Positions 1-10,942 of a DNA stretch of 44,415 nt are shown here, one piece after another. Source of the stretch: an uncultured Flavobacteriales bacterium (GTDB lineage Bacteria > Bacteroidota > Bacteroidia > Flavobacteriales_D > Sanyastnellaceae); contig CALBSW010000004.1 of the NCBI GenBank assembly GCA_937967465.1, positions 1 through 44,415 of the forward strand, given 5' to 3'. Every line of letters begins with the position of its first letter. Position 1 is the first letter of the stretch. The translations under genes and the position numbers were made by a program. A model generated the notes under the pieces. It did not search any database. It was not told the DNA's origin and saw only the letters and a program-made list of their open reading frames with translations.

Positions 1-57
1 GAACCCCAAACCTTCGCATCCGTAGTGCGATGCTCTATCCAGTTGAGCTACAGAGTC
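1..57 (-). tRNA. tRNA-Arg (anticodon ACG), 3' end beyond the window
   Basis: Read on the minus strand, the 5' end is at 57. A 7-base acceptor strand (57-51) is followed by TA, a D-arm GCTC...GAGC (from 48), and an anticodon arm TCGCA-CTACGGA-TGCGA (about 34-18). The 7-base loop places anticodon ACG, which reads Arg CGU/CGC after A34 deamination. The T-arm begins TGGGGTTC and runs off the window edge, so the 3' acceptor half is missing. A perfect promoter lies just upstream (82-111). Confidence 0.92.
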
Positions 58-81
58 GGCTCTATCCCGCGAACGGGAGGG

Positions 82-111
82 CAAATGTAGACCAAATTTC
101 GACCTTGACAA
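82..111 (-). promoter_or_regulatory. Bacteroidota-type promoter of the tRNA-Arg gene
   Basis: On the minus strand, TTG (111-109) is followed by a 19-base spacer and TACATTTG (89-82). This matches the known Bacteroidota -33/-7 consensus TTG-N19-TAnnTTTG exactly. The mature tRNA starts 24 bases downstream of the -7 box. It is the cleanest two-part promoter in the window and serves as an internal reference for the other -7 boxes. Confidence 0.82.
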
Positions 112-153
112 TGCCCCATGACATCCGTCAATGTGCATGCCACCCTGCCCCCC

Positions 154-161
154 TATTTTCG
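154..161 (+). promoter_or_regulatory. -7 promoter box of the hybrid histidine kinase
   Basis: TATTTTCG matches TAnnTTTG at all but one defined position. It ends 4 bases before the ATG at 166, so transcription would begin at or next to the start codon. This supports 166 over the upstream ATG at 118. No clear TTG lies at the -33 distance. Confidence 0.5.
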
Positions 162-165
162 TGGC

Positions 166-3219
<3,054 letters not shown>

Positions 3220-3229
3220 GCCCTTTGAA

Positions 3230-3244
3230 ACCGCATGAAGCGGT
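3230..3244. terminator. small hairpin between convergent genes, possible terminator
   Basis: ACCGC (3230-3234) pairs with GCGGT (3240-3244) around a 5-base loop. It lies in the 30-base gap between the convergent kinase and receiver genes. The flank is AAAA on the + side and TTTC when read on the minus strand, so a weak two-way terminator is possible. The stem is short. Confidence 0.35.
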
Positions 3245-3249
3245 GAAAA

Positions 3250-3735
3250 TCAGTTGGCCACGTAGAGTGCCACGCCGACGAGCGTGATCATCCAGCCGAG
3301 GGCCAAAGCCCAGCTGATGCGCTGGTTGCGCTTCTCGTTGGTGCGGAGGACCTGGAGGTCGTACACCTTGTCGAGGGAGGTCTTGACGAGGGCGAAGGCC
3401 GCATTGGACTTCACGATGTAGTCGTCCGCGCCATTCTTGAGGGACTCGACGGCCACTTCGAGGCTGTCCTGACCGCTGAAGAAAATGACGTGGGTTTGTG
3501 GGCTGCGCTCCTTGATGGCTTCCAGCACTTCCAAACCGTTGAGGTCGCCTCCGCCGCTCAGGTCGAAGTCGAGGACCACGGCGCGCTCGTCGAAACGGTC
3601 GAGCGACTCGAGGAAGCTCTCCCCGTCGTGGAACTTGTCCACGTGGTTGTAGCCGTTGCGAATGAGGAAGTCGCGAAGGACTTCGGTGTTGGGGATGTCG
3701 TCGTCGACGAGGGCAATCTTGAGGTGCTTGCTCAT
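3250..3735 (-). CDS. single-domain response regulator with a C-terminal membrane anchor
   Basis: A receiver protein of 161 residues. Residues 1-125 form the CheY-like fold: acidic cluster Asp11-13, phospho-acceptor Asp56 (VVLDFD), switch residue Ser87 and conserved Lys109. There is no DNA-binding or enzymatic output domain. Instead residues about 141-160 (SWALALGWMITLVGVALYV) form one hydrophobic helix after a basic stretch (NEKRNQR), so the protein looks tail-anchored with the receiver in the cytoplasm. The start overlaps the stop of the Hpt gene by one base (TAATG), so translation is probably coupled. The two probably exchange phosphate, and the double-receiver kinase opposite is the obvious donor candidate. 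The output is unknown. Confidence 0.88.
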   Translation of the reverse strand: MSKHLKIALVDDDIPNTEVLRDFLIRNGYNHVDKFHDGESFLESLDRFDERAVVLDFDLSGGGDLNGLEVLEAIKERSPQTHVIFFSGQDSLEVAVESLKNGADDYIVKSNAAFALVKTSLDKVYDLQVLRTNEKRNQRISWALALGWMITLVGVALYVAN

Positions 3736-4049
3736 TAGAGTTGGTCTTGCAGGTTCTGAATCAATTCGGACAGGAGCTCACACGTCTTGTCCAGGCCGGC
3801 TTGGTCAATCGCCCCTCCTCCTTTAATGGTCTGCTCCTGGCTGGCCATGAGGGTGTGGGCTTCGGCCGCTCCAATGGTCTGCACCTGACTTTTGAGTTTG
3901 TGCAGGATGGACCGGATCGGCTCCTGGTCGGCATTCACATCGCAGGACTTCAAACGGCCCAATTCCGGCTCGAGGGTATCGAGGAACAGGCGGAGGTAGT
4001 ACTTCTTCTTCTCCGGGTCTCCGGCGGAAAGGCGGTCGATGATTTCCAT
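3735..4049 (-). CDS. Hpt-domain phosphotransfer protein
   Basis: A 104-residue, all-helical protein with the Hpt signature ILHKLKSQVQTIGA. The phospho-accepting residue is expected to be His50, followed by Lys51 and the Lys53-Ser54 pair that replaces the usual K-G/S. Hpt proteins shuttle phosphate between receiver domains, which fits a hybrid kinase whose receivers end the polypeptide. The gene is the first of a two-gene unit, with its TAA overlapping the ATG of the membrane-tailed receiver. A -7 box lies at 4062-4069. Confidence 0.85.
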   Translation of the reverse strand: MEIIDRLSAGDPEKKKYYLRLFLDTLEPELGRLKSCDVNADQEPIRSILHKLKSQVQTIGAAEAHTLMASQEQTIKGGGAIDQAGLDKTCELLSELIQNLQDQL

Positions 4050-4061
4050 GGCGGTGAAGGC

Positions 4062-4069
4062 CGAAGATA
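4062..4069 (-). promoter_or_regulatory. -7 promoter box of the Hpt/receiver operon
   Basis: TATCTTCG on the minus strand, 12 bases before the ATG at 4049. It differs from TAnnTTTG at one defined base and belongs to the same TATyTTsG variant seen at 154, 39553, 39599, 24716 and 28486. Confidence 0.4.
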
Positions 4070-4094
4070 ACCCCTGCCGGGCATCCGGCGAACC

Positions 4095-5048
4095 TCAGAA
4101 GGACGCACTCGCCGTCTGCGGCGGCGGGAACAACCAGGTCAGCTGCAACGTGTGGTTGAACACCCGGTAGTCGGACAGGCCAATCACAATGCCATCGTAT
4201 GCGGCGCAATACGCGAGTTCCAATCCCGCGCCAGCATCGAGGTAGGCCTCTGCTCCAATGCGGGCATAAGCACCGTACCCCACGCCCCAAGTGAGGTCTG
4301 GGGTGCCGGCGCCAAAGACCTGGCCGTTTCGCGGCACGATCAAATCGTATGTGCTCTGGGCCACCTCGATGTAGTGCTCACGGATCCGCGTGGCCGTCAA
4401 GCTTCCGCCCACTTCGAAAATCCAGCTTGCACTCTGGTCGATGGGGCTGGCCGTGCGGTACCCCAGACGCGCCTGCATGCGGTCCTCATTGGCGAAAATC
4501 CCAAAGTCCCGGAGGTCGGTGGATCCCTGACCCTGATCGGGCAACAATCCGGTATCCAATTGCCAAGCCCCGCGGCTTTTGAGGCGCCAGATGTCCAGGT
4601 CCAGCGCAATGGCATTCTCCAGATTGAACCGCTGCATGACGCGCAATCCAAAGCCGAAGCTCACATCGTAGCGCTGGTCAATGGGATAGGTCGCCACGGA
4701 GATGGCCCCGGCATCGGGCAAGCCGAGGTCCTGTGCAATCCGGTTCCGCACAGTATTGCCGCTTCCTCCGGCCACACTGTTCCAGTCGAGGCGCTCGGGG
4801 ATGCTGATCAACTCCCGGAACACGTCGCCGAGTTCTCCGGTGCCCGTGCCGTTGTAAAAGAGGCTCGACGCCCCGCCGGGCTTGCCGAGGTTGATGTTCA
4901 AGCCAAAGTGCAGCTTCTTGGGGCGCTCAAAATCTCCCAGAAGGTCACTGTCATCGTAAGGCTCGTAGTTGTAAACCTGTGCCTGGGCCGCTCCGTGCAC
5001 CGCGAGGCAGAGTGCCACGGCCTTCCACACCGTTCGAATGGACATCAT
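4095..5048 (-). CDS. predicted outer-membrane beta-barrel protein, function unknown
   Basis: A 317-residue secreted protein with a signal peptide (MMSIRTVWKAVALCLAVHGAAQA, cut before QVYN). The rest is rich in alternating hydrophobic/polar stretches with aromatic ends and finishes with HTLQLTWLFPPP..., typical of Bacteroidota outer-membrane barrels of the porin-family type. No catalytic motif was found. It is a single gene between the signalling operon and the divergent exonuclease gene; there are 54 bases between the two starts. Its -7 box sits 4 bases before the ATG. Confidence 0.72.
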   Translation of the reverse strand: MMSIRTVWKAVALCLAVHGAAQAQVYNYEPYDDSDLLGDFERPKKLHFGLNINLGKPGGASSLFYNGTGTGELGDVFRELISIPERLDWNSVAGGSGNTVRNRIAQDLGLPDAGAISVATYPIDQRYDVSFGFGLRVMQRFNLENAIALDLDIWRLKSRGAWQLDTGLLPDQGQGSTDLRDFGIFANEDRMQARLGYRTASPIDQSASWIFEVGGSLTATRIREHYIEVAQSTYDLIVPRNGQVFGAGTPDLTWGVGYGAYARIGAEAYLDAGAGLELAYCAAYDGIVIGLSDYRVFNHTLQLTWLFPPPQTASASF

Positions 5049-5052
5049 GCCG

Positions 5053-5060
5053 GAAATTTA
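5053..5060 (-). promoter_or_regulatory. -7 promoter box of the outer-membrane protein gene
   Basis: TAAATTTC on the minus strand, one mismatch to TAnnTTTG, ending 4 bases before the ATG at 5048. It implies a leaderless or nearly leaderless mRNA. In the same divergent gap a weaker + strand GTCCTTTG (5091-5098) ends 4 bases before the exonuclease ATG at 5103. Confidence 0.45.
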
Positions 5061-5102
5061 GCACCGTACATCCACGGTGGACCCGTGGAGGTCCTTTGCC
5101 CC

Positions 5103-6422
5103 ATGCCCGACTCCCCCACCACCTTCGCCATCGTCGACATCGAGACCAACGGTGGGTCTCCGACTGGAGACAACATCACGGAAGTGGCAGCGATCCTGCA
5201 CGATGGACGGCGGGAGCTGGACCGCTGGGTGCACCTCATTCAACCCGCGCGTCCCATTCCCATGGGCATCACCCGCCTCACGGGCATCGACGACGACATG
5301 GTCGCGGACGCCCCCACGTTTGACGCCATCGCCGAAGACCTGCACACCTTTCTCGGAGATGCCGTGTTCGTGGCCCACAACGTGTCGTTCGACCTGCGTC
5401 ACCTGCAGGCGGGATTCAAGACCGCGGGCCTGCACTACAACCCCCGGCGCCTCTGCACGGTGCGCATGTCGCGAAAGTGGCTCAAAGGGCCGCACCGTTA
5501 CAGTTTGGGCGCGCTGTGCGAGTATTTCGACATCGAGAACGAGGCCCACCACCGGGCCTGGGGAGACGCCACGGCCACGGCCGAGCTCTTCGCCAAACTG
5601 TGGCGCGACCACGCCGAAGAGATGGCTGCGGAATTCGGCCGCGGCGGCGGCACCTCGTGGTGGCCGCCCCACCTCCCCCCGGACGCCCTGGCAGACATCC
5701 CTTCCACGCCAGGTGTCTACCGCTTTCTCGATGGAGAAGGCAAGCTGGCCTATGTCGGCATGAGCAAAAACCTCGCTTCTCGCGTGCGGCAGCATTTCAA
5801 TGGCAGCGGCAGCGAGGCCCGATCGCAGAAACTTCGGCGGCTCGTCCACAACATCACGTGGGAGGAAACGGGGTCCGAAACCATGGCGGCCGTGTTGGAA
5901 GATGTGTTGATCCGGCGGCACCATCCGCCGCTGAATCGGGCGCAGAAGGTCGTCGGCAAGGGCTGGGCCGTCGACACCTTCACCTGCAGGCAGGATACGG
6001 TGCGCTTTTCCTTGACGAAAGGAGGTCGGGCCACCTCGCTGAAGCGGTTTCGGTCGAAGAATGAAGGGGAAAGCTGGCTCCGGCACGAGGTCGAAGCGCG
6101 CGGGCTGAATCCCGCCTGGTCCGGACTTCACGGCACGGCTTGGCAGGAAGGCTGGGTCGACAATGCGGCATCACGTGCACTGCACAATGCCCGCGCCGCC
6201 GAGTGGATCGACGACATCCGGGCGGCCAAAGCCGCCCAATCCGAACGGGATGTGGTGGGCCTGCCGGCCGGCCCGGACGGCACCATCCCCGAATTGCAAC
6301 TCGAGGAGGGGCGCTTCAAGGCTTATCGATTCCGGGTTCCGGGAGAGGACACGGCTTGGATTCCCGATGCGGGGTCGAGCCGCATCGATGCCGTCCTGGA
6401 GCGCCACTTTGCCCAGGCCTGA
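5103..6422 (+). CDS. DnaQ-like 3'-5' exonuclease fused to a GIY-YIG nuclease
   Basis: A 439-residue DNA-processing protein. Residues about 5-170 are a DEDDh exonuclease: Asp12-x-Glu14 (VDIETN), AHNVSFDLRHL, and HHRAWGDA with His150 and Asp155. Residues about 200-280 are a UvrC/Cho-type GIY-YIG domain: PGVYRF (Gly204-Tyr206), AYVGMSKNL (Tyr217-Gly219), SRVRQHF, and LEDVLI...HHPPLN with the metal-binding Glu. About 160 C-terminal residues have no recognised fold. Fusions of a PolC/epsilon-type exonuclease with a UvrC-like nuclease are known in several phyla and are linked to DNA repair. The start follows the leaderless-like TTTG box; an open frame reaches far upstream but runs antisense to the membrane-protein gene. 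Confidence 0.9.
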   Translation: MPDSPTTFAIVDIETNGGSPTGDNITEVAAILHDGRRELDRWVHLIQPARPIPMGITRLTGIDDDMVADAPTFDAIAEDLHTFLGDAVFVAHNVSFDLRHLQAGFKTAGLHYNPRRLCTVRMSRKWLKGPHRYSLGALCEYFDIENEAHHRAWGDATATAELFAKLWRDHAEEMAAEFGRGGGTSWWPPHLPPDALADIPSTPGVYRFLDGEGKLAYVGMSKNLASRVRQHFNGSGSEARSQKLRRLVHNITWEETGSETMAAVLEDVLIRRHHPPLNRAQKVVGKGWAVDTFTCRQDTVRFSLTKGGRATSLKRFRSKNEGESWLRHEVEARGLNPAWSGLHGTAWQEGWVDNAASRALHNARAAEWIDDIRAAKAAQSERDVVGLPAGPDGTIPELQLEEGRFKAYRFRVPGEDTAWIPDAGSSRIDAVLERHFAQA

Positions 6423-6578
6423 TCAGTTCAGGTGCACAACGCCGTTCACCGTGGAGGCTCCTCGGGCGGTCGTGCGGACGTGGTTCAATACGAAGTCAAT
6501 GGCATGGTCCGGGGCGGACCAATGGTCGACGGAAGGGCGGGAAGAAGAAGAAAGGGAATTCGGGGTAAGCTGCTCCAT
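6423..6578 (-). CDS. doubtful small ORF downstream of the sigma factor
   Basis: A 51-residue ORF, starting MEQLTPNSLSSSSRPSVDHW, on the same strand as the ECF sigma gene and about 100 bases beyond it, after a hairpin. Its stop directly abuts the stop of the exonuclease gene. Codon use resembles the neighbours, but there is no membrane segment, no known motif and no promoter box. It could be a real small protein or chance coding in GC-rich DNA. It does not resemble an anti-sigma factor. Confidence 0.25.
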   Translation of the reverse strand: MEQLTPNSLSSSSRPSVDHWSAPDHAIDFVLNHVRTTARGASTVNGVVHLN

Positions 6579-6627
6579 GCGCGTTGGTCTGGGGTTCCGC
6601 TGCGTTGCGGTCAGGGGTGAAACGACA

Positions 6628-6654
6628 GAAGCCGGAGCGTATTGCCCCGGCTTC
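6628..6654 (-). terminator. hairpin downstream of the ECF sigma gene
   Basis: GAAGCCGG (6628-6635) pairs perfectly with CCGGCTTC (6647-6654) around an 11-base loop, starting 28 bases past the sigma stop. On the minus strand the stem is followed by TGTCGTTTC, a weak T tract, so it is a modest terminator or a 3'-end stabilising hairpin. Confidence 0.5.
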
Positions 6655-6682
6655 CAAAAATTCGTGTCGGTCCCGTCGGAGG

Positions 6683-7270
6683 TCAATCCAAAGTCAGGGA
6701 CACATCTTGTTCGGCCATCATGCGGCGCAAGTTGATCAAGGCATAGCGCATGCGGCCAAGGGCGGTGTTGATGCTCACATCCGTCTCTTCTGCAATGTCC
6801 TTGAAACTCATGCCCTTGTGGATGCGCATGTGCACCACCGCTTGCTGTTCAGCAGGCAATTGGCTCACGAGCTCCTGCAGGTCGTCCACGATGCGCTCGC
6901 CGATCATTTCATCTTCACGCGTCGGACCGCTTTCGGCAATGTTGCCCAGCAGATCGTATTCCTCAGAACCGCGGCTCATCGGCATCCGCTTCTGGCGCCG
7001 GAAATGGTCGATGCCCGCATTGTGTGCGATCCGCAACACCCATGGCAGGAACTTCCCTTCCTCATTGTACCGGCCGCTGCGCAGCACGTCCACCACCTTG
7101 ATGAAGACGTCCTGAAAGAGGTCGGCCGCCACGTCGTGGTCCCGGACGAGCAGGTACAGCTTGGTGTACACCTGGTCGCGGTGACGGGCAAAGAGGGTTT
7201 CGAAGGCGCGTTGGTCGCCTTGTTGGAATTGCGCAATGAGTGCGCGGTCTGGGTTGGGCTGTTGGGCCAT
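6683..7270 (-). CDS. ECF-family RNA polymerase sigma factor
   Basis: A 195-residue sigma-70 factor of the extracytoplasmic-function type. Region 2 (about 20-90) contains the ADLFQDVFIKV core-binding motif and the -10-reading helix (LPWVLRIAHNAGIDHFRRQKR). Region 4 (about 135-190) carries LPAEQQAVVHMRIHKGMSFKDIA followed by the helix-turn-helix SINTALGRMRYALINLR. No anti-sigma gene is adjacent on either side, which is unusual for ECFs, so it may be regulated at the level of expression or by an unlinked partner. It is divergent from uvrA; the 186-base gap (7271-7456) shows no convincing -7 box. Confidence 0.93.
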   Translation of the reverse strand: MAQQPNPDRALIAQFQQGDQRAFETLFARHRDQVYTKLYLLVRDHDVAADLFQDVFIKVVDVLRSGRYNEEGKFLPWVLRIAHNAGIDHFRRQKRMPMSRGSEEYDLLGNIAESGPTREDEMIGERIVDDLQELVSQLPAEQQAVVHMRIHKGMSFKDIAEETDVSINTALGRMRYALINLRRMMAEQDVSLTLD

Positions 7271-7456
7271 GACACTACAAATTGTGCACGCTCCGTCGTG
7301 GGGGAGGTCCTCAGTTCAAAGACGTGCGGTGGGGTAGTGTCGATCGATGGCCGTTTCTTTTGAACGCTGCACTTGCAACGCTTCCCTAAGATAAGGAACT
7401 CTTTGGGGGAAACTCGAACTCCGGGGCCACAAAGGCTGTTAACTCCCTGCCAACCC

Positions 7457-10303
7457 ATGCCCGAACTTCGCCCCATGGCCTCCCCTCCCCGCGTCATCCG
7501 GATCCGTGGTGCCCGCGTCCACAACCTGCGAAACGTGGACGTCGACCTCCCCCTGCGCACCCTGACCGTGGTGACGGGCCTGAGCGGTTCAGGCAAAAGC
7601 TCGTTGGCCTTTGACACCCTCTATGCGGAGGGGCAACGGCGCTACGTCGAGTCCCTCAGTGCATATGTCCGTCAATTTGCCGGCCGACTGGAGAAACCCG
7701 ACGTCGACCGCATTGACAACCTCACCCCCGCCATTGCGGTCGAACAGAAGGTGGCTTCCCGGAGCAGCCGCTCCACGGTGGGCACCGTCACGGAGGTACA
7801 CGACCACTTGAAATTGCTCTGGGCCCGCATCGGACGGACATTCAGCCCAATCTCTGGCCATGAAGTCCGAAAGGACACCGTGACCGATGTGGTTCGGGCG
7901 GCCAGTGCACGGCCCGCAGGTGCCCGGTTCATGGTGTGCGCTCCGGTGCGCGTTCCAGAGGACCGCAGTCTGAAGGCCCAATTGGAAGTGTGGCAACAGC
8001 AAGGCTTTGCCCGCTTGCTGGTGGACGGCGCGCCCTCCACCATTGCCGATCTCATTCCCCAGCTGGACGACGACGCCACGCCGGAGGCCACCCTGCACCT
8101 CGTCATCGACCGTCTGGCCCGCCCCGAGGAGGCTGAGCTCGAGGAATTCGAGCAGCGTCTGGCCGATTCTGTGGACACCGCCTTCTACGAGGGACATGGA
8201 GCGTGCGAATTGCACTGGGTCGAAGCCAGCGGTACGACCATCGAGGCGTTCAGCGACCGGTTCGAGTTGGACGGCATGGCGTTTGAACTCCCCTCCCCTG
8301 ACCTGTTCAGCTTCAACAGTCCGCAGGGAGCCTGTCCCACCTGTGAAGGGTTCGGCCACGTCATTGGCATCAGCGAAGACCTGGTGATCCCGGATCCGTC
8401 CAAAAGCGTGTACGACAATGCGGTGGCGCCCTGGCGGGGCGAGAAGGCCAGCCGGTACAAGCAACGCATTCTCCAGAACGCTTACGACGCCGATTTCCCG
8501 GTGCACACCCCCTATGCCGACCTGACCGCCAAGCAAAAGCGTCAACTCTGGCAAGGAACGCGTTACTGGAAAGGCATTGACGACTTCTTCGCAGCCCTGG
8601 AGGCCAAGAGCTACAAGATCCAGAACCGGGTCATGCTCAGCCGCTATCGGGGCAAGACGGCCTGCACACACTGTGGAGGCAGCCGATTGAAGCCGGAAGC
8701 CGGACATGTCCGCATCGACGGACACGCGCTGCCCGACCTGTTGGCGCTGCCCGTGGAAGACGTCCTGACCACATTGCAGGGGCTGGAGCTCACCCCCACC
8801 GAACAAGACATCGGGCAACGCCTCCTGTTGGAGGTCAACAACCGCCTTCAATTCCTGGTCGACGTCGGCCTGGGCTACCTCACCTTGAACCGCGGCAGCG
8901 CCACGCTGAGCGGCGGTGAGAGCCAGCGCATCCAGCTCGGCACGAGCCTAGGGAGCAGCCTCGTCGGCAGCACCTATGTCCTGGACGAACCCAGCATCGG
9001 GCTCCACCCCCACGACACCGACCGGCTCATCCGCGTGCTTCAAGGACTGCGCGATTTGGGCAACACCGTGGTCGTCGTGGAGCACGAGGAAAGTGTGATC
9101 CGCGCTGCAGACCATGTCGTGGACCTCGGCCCCCGTGCGGGCACCGAAGGCGGAGAAATCGTCTTTGCCGGACCTTTTGCGGACCTGCTCGAAGCGGATG
9201 GCAGCCTCACCGCAGACTACCTGCTCGGACGCAAGCGCGTTCCCGTGCCGGAAAGCCGCCGGGCCGGCGTGGGCACCCTCGGGGTTCGCAACGCCAAAGA
9301 GCACAACCTCCAAGGCGTGGACGCCGACTTCCTGCTCGGGGCCCTCAATGTGGTCACCGGTGTCTCCGGATCCGGCAAGAGCACGTTGGTCAAGCGCATC
9401 CTCTACCCGCTGCTCACCCGCGCACTGGATCTCGGCGGGGACCGTCCAGGCGTCAGTGATGGCCTGTCGGGCGACATCGACCGGATCGAGGGTGTCGAGT
9501 TTGTGGACCAGAACCCCATCGGCAAAAGCAGCCGGTCCAATCCGGCCACCTATGTCAAAGCCTGGGACGACGTGCGCAGCCTCTTTGCCGCCCAGCCTTT
9601 GGCGCGCAACCGAGGCTACAAGCCCTCCGTGTTCAGCTTCAACACCAGCGGCGGCCGGTGCGACACGTGCGAGGGAGAAGGGCGGGTGTCCATCGGGATG
9701 CAATTCATGGCCGACGTGACCCTGACCTGCGACGCCTGCAAGGGACGGCGCTTCACCGACGCCGTGCTCGAAATCGAAGTGGACGGCCACAACATCTTCG
9801 ACGTCCTCAACATGACGGTGGCCGATGCCTCCGCATTTTTCTCCTCCCGGTCCAAGCCCACCGCCGCCGACCGTGGCATCGTGCGCAAGCTGGCTCCCCT
9901 GCTCGAAGTGGGACTCGGCTACGTGACCCTCGGACAAAGCGCCACCACCCTGAGTGGCGGGGAGGCCCAGCGCATCAAACTCGGGGCCTTTCTCGCGAAA
10001 GGGGACCGGGCCGGACACACCGTGTTCATTTTTGACGAACCCACCACCGGCCTGCATTTCCACGACGTCGCCCAGTTGATTGAGGCTTTCGAAGCGCTCA
10101 TCCGCCAAGGCCACACGGTCATCTGCGTGGAGCACAACCTCGACGTCATGGCCGCCTCGGACCGCATTGTCGACCTCGGTCCGGGTGGCGGTCGACACGG
10201 GGGACAACGCGTGGCGATGGGCACACCTGAAGAAGTGGCACAATCTGTGCAATCCGTGACGGCAGCGTTCCTCCAGGAGCGCCTCACCTCACAATTCGAT
10301 TGA
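7457..10303 (+). CDS. uvrA: excinuclease ABC subunit A
   Basis: UvrA, the DNA-damage-recognising ATPase of nucleotide excision repair, about 948 residues and of full normal length. The first ABC module has Walker A GLSGSGKSS (from Gly41), a zinc module (CPTCEGFGH ... CTHCGG), signature LSGGESQRIQL and Walker B YVLDEPSIGLHP. The second has Walker A GVSGSGKST (from Gly635), zinc finger CDTCEGEGR ... CDACKG, signature LSGGEAQRIKL and Walker B FIFDEPTTGLHF. ATG 7457 was chosen; ATG 7475 is also possible. msrB begins one base after its stop, so the two are co-transcribed. uvrB is not in the window. Confidence 0.98.
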   Translation: MPELRPMASPPRVIRIRGARVHNLRNVDVDLPLRTLTVVTGLSGSGKSSLAFDTLYAEGQRRYVESLSAYVRQFAGRLEKPDVDRIDNLTPAIAVEQKVASRSSRSTVGTVTEVHDHLKLLWARIGRTFSPISGHEVRKDTVTDVVRAASARPAGARFMVCAPVRVPEDRSLKAQLEVWQQQGFARLLVDGAPSTIADLIPQLDDDATPEATLHLVIDRLARPEEAELEEFEQRLADSVDTAFYEGHGACELHWVEASGTTIEAFSDRFELDGMAFELPSPDLFSFNSPQGACPTCEGFGHVIGISEDLVIPDPSKSVYDNAVAPWRGEKASRYKQRILQNAYDADFPVHTPYADLTAKQKRQLWQGTRYWKGIDDFFAALEAKSYKIQNRVMLSRYRGKTACTHCGGSRLKPEAGHVRIDGHALPDLLALPVEDVLTTLQGLELTPTEQDIGQRLLLEVNNRLQFLVDVGLGYLTLNRGSATLSGGESQRIQLGTSLGSSLVGSTYVLDEPSIGLHPHDTDRLIRVLQGLRDLGNTVVVVEHEESVIRAADHVVDLGPRAGTEGGEIVFAGPFADLLEADGSLTADYLLGRKRVPVPESRRAGVGTLGVRNAKEHNLQGVDADFLLGALNVVTGVSGSGKSTLVKRILYPLLTRALDLGGDRPGVSDGLSGDIDRIEGVEFVDQNPIGKSSRSNPATYVKAWDDVRSLFAAQPLARNRGYKPSVFSFNTSGGRCDTCEGEGRVSIGMQFMADVTLTCDACKGRRFTDAVLEIEVDGHNIFDVLNMTVADASAFFSSRSKPTAADRGIVRKLAPLLEVGLGYVTLGQSATTLSGGEAQRIKLGAFLAKGDRAGHTVFIFDEPTTGLHFHDVAQLIEAFEALIRQGHTVICVEHNLDVMAASDRIVDLGPGGGRHGGQRVAMGTPEEVAQSVQSVTAAFLQERLTSQFD

Positions 10304-10304
10304 C

Positions 10305-10853
10305 ATGAACATCACCATTCCCCTTTCCATTGCCGCCCTCTTGGCGGCCACCACCCTCCTCTCGAGCTGTCGCGCCCAAGAGGCCCCATCCGACGACCGG
10401 ACCGACGCCGCCACCGATTCGATGAAAGTGCAGAAGTCCGAGGCCGAGTGGAAGGAAGAACTGCCCCACATGGCGTGCTTCGTCCTGCGTGAAAAAGGCA
10501 CTGAGCGCGCCTTCACCGGCGAATTCTGGGACCACCACGAGAAAGGCGTCTACCGCTGTGCGGGATGCGGTCAAGCGCTGTTCGATTCCGACCACAAATT
10601 CGAATCGGGCACCGGATGGCCGAGCTTCTTCCAACCGGCGGAAGGCACCGCTGTCCTCGAGGAAGAGGACGACAGCTGGGGCATGCGCCGCGTGGAAGTG
10701 CTCTGCTCAGCCTGCGGTGGCCACTTGGGCCACGTCTTCGACGATGGACCAAAGCCCACCGGCTTGCGCTACTGCATCAACTCCGCTGCCTTGTCCTTTG
10801 ACAAGGAGGACACCGAAGACACGGAGAACGCACAGGGCATCCGCTACGACTGA
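10305..10853 (+). CDS. msrB: peptide-methionine (R)-S-oxide reductase, lipoprotein form
   Basis: MsrB reduces methionine-R-sulfoxide in oxidised proteins. The 182-residue protein starts with a lipoprotein signal (TLLSSC, lipid Cys22), so it acts at the membrane outside the cytoplasm. The catalytic domain begins near residue 45 (SEAEWKEELP). It shows the zinc pairs Cys85/Cys88 (CAGCG) and Cys134/Cys137 (CSACGG), the ESGTGWPSFF motif, and catalytic Cys157 in RYCINSAAL. A short acidic tail follows. It starts one base after the uvrA stop and ends before a strong two-way terminator, giving a DNA- and protein-repair operon. Confidence 0.96.
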   Translation: MNITIPLSIAALLAATTLLSSCRAQEAPSDDRTDAATDSMKVQKSEAEWKEELPHMACFVLREKGTERAFTGEFWDHHEKGVYRCAGCGQALFDSDHKFESGTGWPSFFQPAEGTAVLEEEDDSWGMRRVEVLCSACGGHLGHVFDDGPKPTGLRYCINSAALSFDKEDTEDTENAQGIRYD

Positions 10854-10895
10854 TCCAGCATCGGGGACACATGTTGCCCCTTGCCCGCACCCAAC

Positions 10896-10923
10896 AAAAA
10901 CGGCGCCTTCGGGCGCCGTTTTT
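10896..10923. terminator. strong bidirectional terminator
   Basis: A 12-bp stem AAAAACGGCGCC (10896-10907) and GGCGCCGTTTTT (10912-10923) closes on a UUCG tetraloop (10908-10911). It has T tracts in both directions and serves uvrA-msrB on + and the T9SS operon ending at 10943 on the minus strand. Confidence 0.92.
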
Positions 10924-10942
10924 CATGAGGTGTGCATGGTGT

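Noticed and set aside
4152..5102. Upstream extension of the exonuclease/GIY-YIG reading frame
   Set aside because: The extension is antisense to the outer-membrane protein gene, which has a signal peptide and barrel-like sequence. The exonuclease motif begins only 11 codons after ATG 5103.
7271..7456. A -7 box for uvrA or the ECF sigma gene in their divergent gap
   Set aside because: Candidates such as TTCTTTTG on + lack the A at position 2 and are about 90 bases from the start; none was good enough to list.
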